Origin: Veillonella sp.
Lineage (GTDB): Bacteria > Bacillota > Negativicutes > Veillonellales > Veillonellaceae
NCBI GenBank assembly: GCA_019419725.1
Contig: DXZL01000054.1
Coordinates: forward strand, 1-8,838
Length of the DNA stretch: 8,838 nucleotides
Direction of reading: 5' to 3'
Both the position numbers and the translations under genes were made by a program. How positions within the stretch are numbered: position 1 is the stretch's first letter; the number at the start of each line of letters is the position of its first letter. Under the pieces are notes generated by a model, which was not told the DNA's origin, made no database searches, and saw nothing but the letters and a program-made list of their open reading frames with translations. Below, in pieces: positions 6,204-8,838 of the stretch.

Positions 6204-7930
6204 ATGTAACAATAGTGGGCGGTGGCCTAACAGGATTGACAGCGGCTTATTATTTAGGCCGTGCAAAGCCGGACTGGACCATCACTCTTTATGAACAAGC
6301 ACCACGATTTGGTGGGAAAATACAAACACAACGCGTCGATGACTTCGTGGTAGAGCTCGGACCTGATTCTTACTTAGGCCGTAAAACGGAAATGACGGAT
6401 CTCGTCTATGATCTCGGCTTAGGGGACACCCTTGTATCGAATGAAACAGGGCAAGCCTTTGTATATGACAAAGGTTCTATTCATCCTATTCCAGGGGGCT
6501 CTATCATGGGCATCCCTACGGAAATGATGCCTTTTGTGAAAGCAACGCTTATTTCTTGGCCTGGCAAATTGCGCGCTGGTTTAGATTACTTTAAAAAGCC
6601 ATACCAGCTAGATAAAAATGGAGATGTATCCATTGGTCATTTCTTTCAATACCATTTAGGTCAAGAAATGATGGATAAACTCATCGAGCCTTTATTGGCG
6701 GGTATCTATGGCGGCGACATTTATAAAATTAGCTTGTTATCTACATTCCCTCATTTTATTCAAGTAGAACAAAAATATGGGAACATGGTAAAAGGCATGA
6801 TGGCTGCTAAGATGGGCCACTCTAAAGCGGGGGTTACTAAAGCGGCTAAAGGCGCCGTAGCTGAAGGCGACGTACCGCGTGCTGGTAAAGGGACTATGAC
6901 AGACCGCCAATTCGAAAGTCATGAAGCAAAATCTAGTCAAACTGCATCTATGAATAATAGCTCAAATAGTTCTGGACATGCCACAAATACTAGTCCACAC
7001 CAACAAACTAGTAAGGTTCAAGCAGATATGGCAAGTCGAAAGGGGACTGCTGCTCAATCTGGTATGTTCCGCCAGTTAACAGGCGGCCTTGAAAGTGTGA
7101 TTACCGCTATTGTTGAGGCTATGCCTAGTAATGTGCACTTGCATACAGGGACACTAGTTTCTAATATTCGCTATGTTGAAGGTATGTATGCTATCGATGT
7201 GGTGAAGTCTGGAAATGATGCTTGTGGCTGTCAGTCTCATTCTAAATCTATTAGAACTGCGTCTATTAATGCTGAGAACAGGGTAGAAGCTAGTGATTCT
7301 ACTACAGATTCAGCTATAGAGGTACTCCTTGATAAAGCTCCTGCTATGGCGGATCATGTGATTATCGCGACACCGCCTGCCACATATACGCAATGGTTTA
7401 AGGATGATCCGGGTTTTGATTTCTTGCGCTCCATGGAACAGTCGAGCTGTGCTATTGCTATTATGGCCTTTGATAAAGCTACCTTTGATGGTGACTTAAA
7501 AGGTTCGGGCCTCTTGATTACACGCAACACAGATACACCTCTTACAGCATGCACTATTCTTAATCAAAAATGGCCTCAAACAACGCCTGACGATAAAATC
7601 GTATTGCGCGTCTTTATTGGTAAACCTGGTAATGATGTAGTAGAACATCTCAATGATAAGGAACTTTCAGAGTTAGCAGTAAAAGAAATTCAACGCATTA
7701 TGAATTTTGCAGCACAACCTGAATGGGTGCGCATCAATCGTCTCATTCACTGCATGCCTCAATATAATGTGGGCCATCGCGCAGGGATCACAGCAGTGCG
7801 TGAACATGTGGCAAAACACTATCCAAATTTACATCTCATTGGTACACCATTTGATGGCATCGGTATTCCTGATGGTGTGAAGCAAGCGAAAGAATTAGTA
7901 CAGTCTATTGTGGATAGTAATAAAAGTTAA
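6200..7930 (+). CDS. hemY: Coproporphyrinogen III oxidase / protoporphyrinogen oxidase-type flavoprotein (HemY/CgoX) with two insertions
   Basis: An FAD enzyme that, in Firmicutes, oxidises coproporphyrinogen III to coproporphyrin III. The N-terminus has the dinucleotide-binding motif VGGGLTG (G7, G9, G12) with E32 ending the second strand, then FGGKIQT and ELGPDSYLGRK. IEPLLAGIYGGD and STFPHFIQVEQKY follow, as in Bacillus HemY. The C-terminal FAD motif is FDGIGIPDGVKQAKEL. At 576 residues it exceeds the roughly 470-residue Bacillus protein. The excess sits in two segments: about 205-287, rich in Ser, Thr, Asn, Gln, Lys and Ala, and about 337-371, which contains CGCQSH. Both look like disordered loops, and the flanking conserved blocks stay in frame, so this is not a frameshift or pseudogene. 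No signal peptide is seen. It starts at GTG overlapping hemH and is the last gene of the operon, with a hairpin 20 bases after its stop. CgoX activity is inferred from the HemQ neighbour. Confidence 0.93.
   Translation: MNVTIVGGGLTGLTAAYYLGRAKPDWTITLYEQAPRFGGKIQTQRVDDFVVELGPDSYLGRKTEMTDLVYDLGLGDTLVSNETGQAFVYDKGSIHPIPGGSIMGIPTEMMPFVKATLISWPGKLRAGLDYFKKPYQLDKNGDVSIGHFFQYHLGQEMMDKLIEPLLAGIYGGDIYKISLLSTFPHFIQVEQKYGNMVKGMMAAKMGHSKAGVTKAAKGAVAEGDVPRAGKGTMTDRQFESHEAKSSQTASMNNSSNSSGHATNTSPHQQTSKVQADMASRKGTAAQSGMFRQLTGGLESVITAIVEAMPSNVHLHTGTLVSNIRYVEGMYAIDVVKSGNDACGCQSHSKSIRTASINAENRVEASDSTTDSAIEVLLDKAPAMADHVIIATPPATYTQWFKDDPGFDFLRSMEQSSCAIAIMAFDKATFDGDLKGSGLLITRNTDTPLTACTILNQKWPQTTPDDKIVLRVFIGKPGNDVVEHLNDKELSELAVKEIQRIMNFAAQPEWVRINRLIHCMPQYNVGHRAGITAVREHVAKHYPNLHLIGTPFDGIGIPDGVKQAKELVQSIVDSNKS
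6803..7060 (+). other. Low-complexity insertion 1 within hemY
   Basis: Encodes about residues 202-287 of HemY, between the conserved VEQKYGNMVKGM block and FRQLTGGLESV. Bacillus HemY has only around 17-20 residues here. The segment starts with an Ala/Lys/Gly-rich part containing a near-repeat at DNA level (CTAAAGCGG at 6822-6830 and 6837-6845) and continues as a Ser/Asn/Thr/Gln/His-rich stretch. There are no intein splice residues and no domain I recognise. It is probably an exposed flexible loop. Confidence 0.6.
7208..7312 (+). other. Low-complexity insertion 2 within hemY
   Basis: Encodes about residues 337-371 of HemY, between YAIDVVK and IEVLL, a position where Bacillus HemY has a tight beta-hairpin. 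The segment is Ser/Thr/Asn/Ala-rich and opens with C342-G-C344-Q-S-H347, the only cluster of possible metal ligands in the insertions. Whether that matters is unknown. Confidence 0.55.
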
Positions 7931-7950
7931 TATTAATAAATAATTATAAG

Positions 7951-7995
7951 AAAAGACTCCATATGCTATAATAGTATATGGAGTCTTTTCGATTC
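7951..7995. terminator. Bidirectional-looking terminator after hemY
   Basis: A perfect 14-bp stem, AAAAGACTCCATAT (7951-7964) with ATATGGAGTCTTTT (7976-7989). The intervening bases can extend it by further pairs to a 3-base loop. T-rich sequence follows on the + strand and A-rich sequence precedes the stem, so it can act in both directions. It should end hemE-hemH-hemY transcription and separate it from hemQ. Confidence 0.85.
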
Positions 7996-8023
7996 TTAAA
8001 GTAATAGATATATATCCTTTTAA

Positions 8024-8029
8024 TATAAT
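8024..8029 (+). promoter_or_regulatory. Candidate -10 element of hemQ
   Basis: TATAAT is a perfect -10 match, 23 bases before the hemQ ATG, and lies downstream of the terminator, as expected for separate transcription. No good -35 hexamer is found 16-18 bases upstream; the region is AT-rich. If used, the 5' leader is only about 15-20 bases, just enough for the ribosome binding site. Confidence 0.45.
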
Positions 8030-8039
8030 CACTATAGAT

Positions 8040-8046
8040 AGGAGTG
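8040..8046 (+). promoter_or_regulatory. Ribosome binding site deciding the hemQ ATG start
   Basis: AGGAGTG contains GGAG 8 bases before ATG 8053. A GTG at 8044, in the same frame, overlaps this site and cannot use it, so the ATG is chosen. Confidence 0.8.
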
Positions 8047-8052
8047 ATCACA

Positions 8053-8784
8053 ATGGGAAAAGCAATCCCTACAGTAGAAGGTTGGCATAGCCAACACATG
8101 GTCTTTGCTATGGATTTCAGTGCATGGAACTGCTTTACAGCTGAAGAAAAAGCAGAAGCACGCAACGAATTAAAAGCATTTTTAGCGGATCTTGAAGCTA
8201 AACATCAAGCTAAAGAAGGTAGCTATGCATTCTATGATTGTAATGGCGCAAAAGGGGACTTAATCCTATGGATCCTTGGTCCATCCCTTGAATACTTGGC
8301 ACAAGTAGAACGCAAATTCCGTCGCCTTGCGATTGCAAGCGTATTAGTTCAAACATATTCCTATACATCTGTAACAGAAGTAAGTGCGTACGTTAAAGCT
8401 AAACTCGATACAGAAGAAGTTAACCAAAAACTATACCCTCATGTACCTCGTGACAAATACATCTGCTTCTATAACATGAGCAAAAAACGTGAAGGTGATG
8501 ACAACTGGTTCATGCTACCACCACAAGAACGAGGCATGTTGATGAAATCTCACGGTGAACTTGGTAAAACATACCTAGACGTTTTATCCGAATTTACAAC
8601 AGGTGGCTGTGGCCTAGACGACTGGGAATGGGGTATTACAATTTTCAGTAATGACGACATCCAATTCAAAAAAATCGTATATGATATGCGCTTTGAAGTA
8701 GCCAGTGCAAAATACGGCATCTTCAGCGACTTCTACGTTGGTACCATCATCGACGATGCACTACTAGAAGAAATCTTTGGATAA
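8053..8784 (+). CDS. hemQ: Coproheme decarboxylase (chlorite dismutase family), HemQ/ChdC
   Basis: Converts Fe-coproporphyrin III to heme b by two oxidative decarboxylations, the last step of the coproporphyrin-dependent pathway; characterised Firmicute enzymes use hydrogen peroxide. The 243-residue product resembles the Bacillus protein (YwfI) throughout. It has the conserved opening EGWHSQHMVFAMDFSAW, the catalytic tyrosine Y140 and nearby K144 in CFYNMSKKR, and the DDNWFMLPPQERGMLMKSHG block with proximal heme ligand H167. LDDWEWGITIFSNDD and the C-terminal KYGIFSDFYVG follow. The residue 13 after H167, a distal Gln in Bacillus and Listeria enzymes, is E180 here. The start is ATG at 8053 and there are tandem TAA stops. 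Codon choice leans to TTC, TAC, AAC, GAC and CGT more than in the preceding heme genes, suggesting high expression. It is separated from the hem operon by a terminator and probably has its own promoter. Confidence 0.95.
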   Translation: MGKAIPTVEGWHSQHMVFAMDFSAWNCFTAEEKAEARNELKAFLADLEAKHQAKEGSYAFYDCNGAKGDLILWILGPSLEYLAQVERKFRRLAIASVLVQTYSYTSVTEVSAYVKAKLDTEEVNQKLYPHVPRDKYICFYNMSKKREGDDNWFMLPPQERGMLMKSHGELGKTYLDVLSEFTTGGCGLDDWEWGITIFSNDDIQFKKIVYDMRFEVASAKYGIFSDFYVGTIIDDALLEEIFG

Positions 8785-8820
8785 TAAAAGAAAACCCCGT
8801 ATCGATCCGACTTACGAGGT
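8783..8820 (-). terminator. Terminator of a convergent transcript entering from beyond the window
   Basis: On the minus strand, CCTCGTA and TACGGGG form a 7-bp stem with one U-G wobble around an 11-base loop, followed by TTTTCTTTTATTAT. On the + strand the wobble becomes an A-C mismatch and no T-run follows, so the orientation is clear. A gene or RNA on the minus strand should end just past 8838. The T-run overlaps the hemQ stop codons. The visible upstream part (8821-8838) is too short to identify. Confidence 0.6.
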
Positions 8821-8838
8821 CAAGGCCCTAGGCCGCAG

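Noticed and set aside
6803..7060. Intein or inserted domain in HemY
   Set aside because: It is too short, with no Cys/Ser splice junction or His-Asn end, and it has low complexity.
6200..7930. hemY as a frameshifted or degenerate gene
   Set aside because: The frame is open throughout, and conserved blocks before, between and after the insertions are intact.
7967..7972. TATAAT in the hairpin loop as a hemQ promoter
   Set aside because: It is part of the palindromic loop of the terminator, has no good -35, and would place the hairpin half in the leader. TATAAT at 8024 is better placed.
8794..8838. tRNA gene on the minus strand at the window end
   Set aside because: There is no T-loop (TTCRA) or acceptor/CCA pattern; the hairpin with T-run fits a terminator.

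Overview
The window looks like chromosomal DNA of a Veillonella-like member of the Negativicutes (diderm Firmicutes). This rests on moderate to low GC by eye, proteins that resemble Bacillus counterparts along their length, and AAGG/GGAG-type ribosome binding sites. The genus is inferred from general resemblance, not from a search. All six protein genes lie on the + strand. There is no sign of a mobile element, CRISPR array, tRNA or rRNA.

Region 1 (1-4124) is a two-gene DNA-metabolism unit. It holds a Mre11/SbcD-like metallophosphoesterase (YhaO type), whose first few codons lie before the window, and a Rad50/SbcC-like ATPase (YhaN type) that starts 11 bases inside it. The ATPase carries a predicted two-helix membrane hairpin near its midpoint, where Rad50 has a zinc hook.

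Region 2 (4125-4255) is a short intergenic leader. It has a strong stem-loop without a U-tract, then several GTTAC/GTAAC words arranged as inverted repeats in front of the heme genes.

Region 3 (4256-7930) is a tight heme operon, hemE-hemH-hemY. The first two genes are 4 bases apart and the next two overlap by 4 bases. All three use non-ATG starts (TTG, GTG, GTG). HemY is about 100 residues longer than the Bacillus enzyme because of two low-complexity insertions. A 14-bp A/T-flanked hairpin ends the operon.

Region 4 (7990-8784) is hemQ/chdC, apparently with its own promoter, ATG start, strong ribosome binding site and high-expression-like codon choice. Just beyond it, the end of the window shows a terminator readable on the minus strand, implying a convergent transcript from outside.

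Together HemE, HemY (CgoX), HemH (CpfC) and HemQ (ChdC) make the coproporphyrin-dependent branch of heme synthesis: uroporphyrinogen III to coproporphyrinogen III, to coproporphyrin III, to Fe-coproporphyrin, to heme b. I see no clearly undescribed system. The most unusual points are the HemY insertions, a Gln-to-Glu change at the distal heme position of HemQ, the membrane hairpin in the Rad50-like protein, and the repeat-rich hemE leader.
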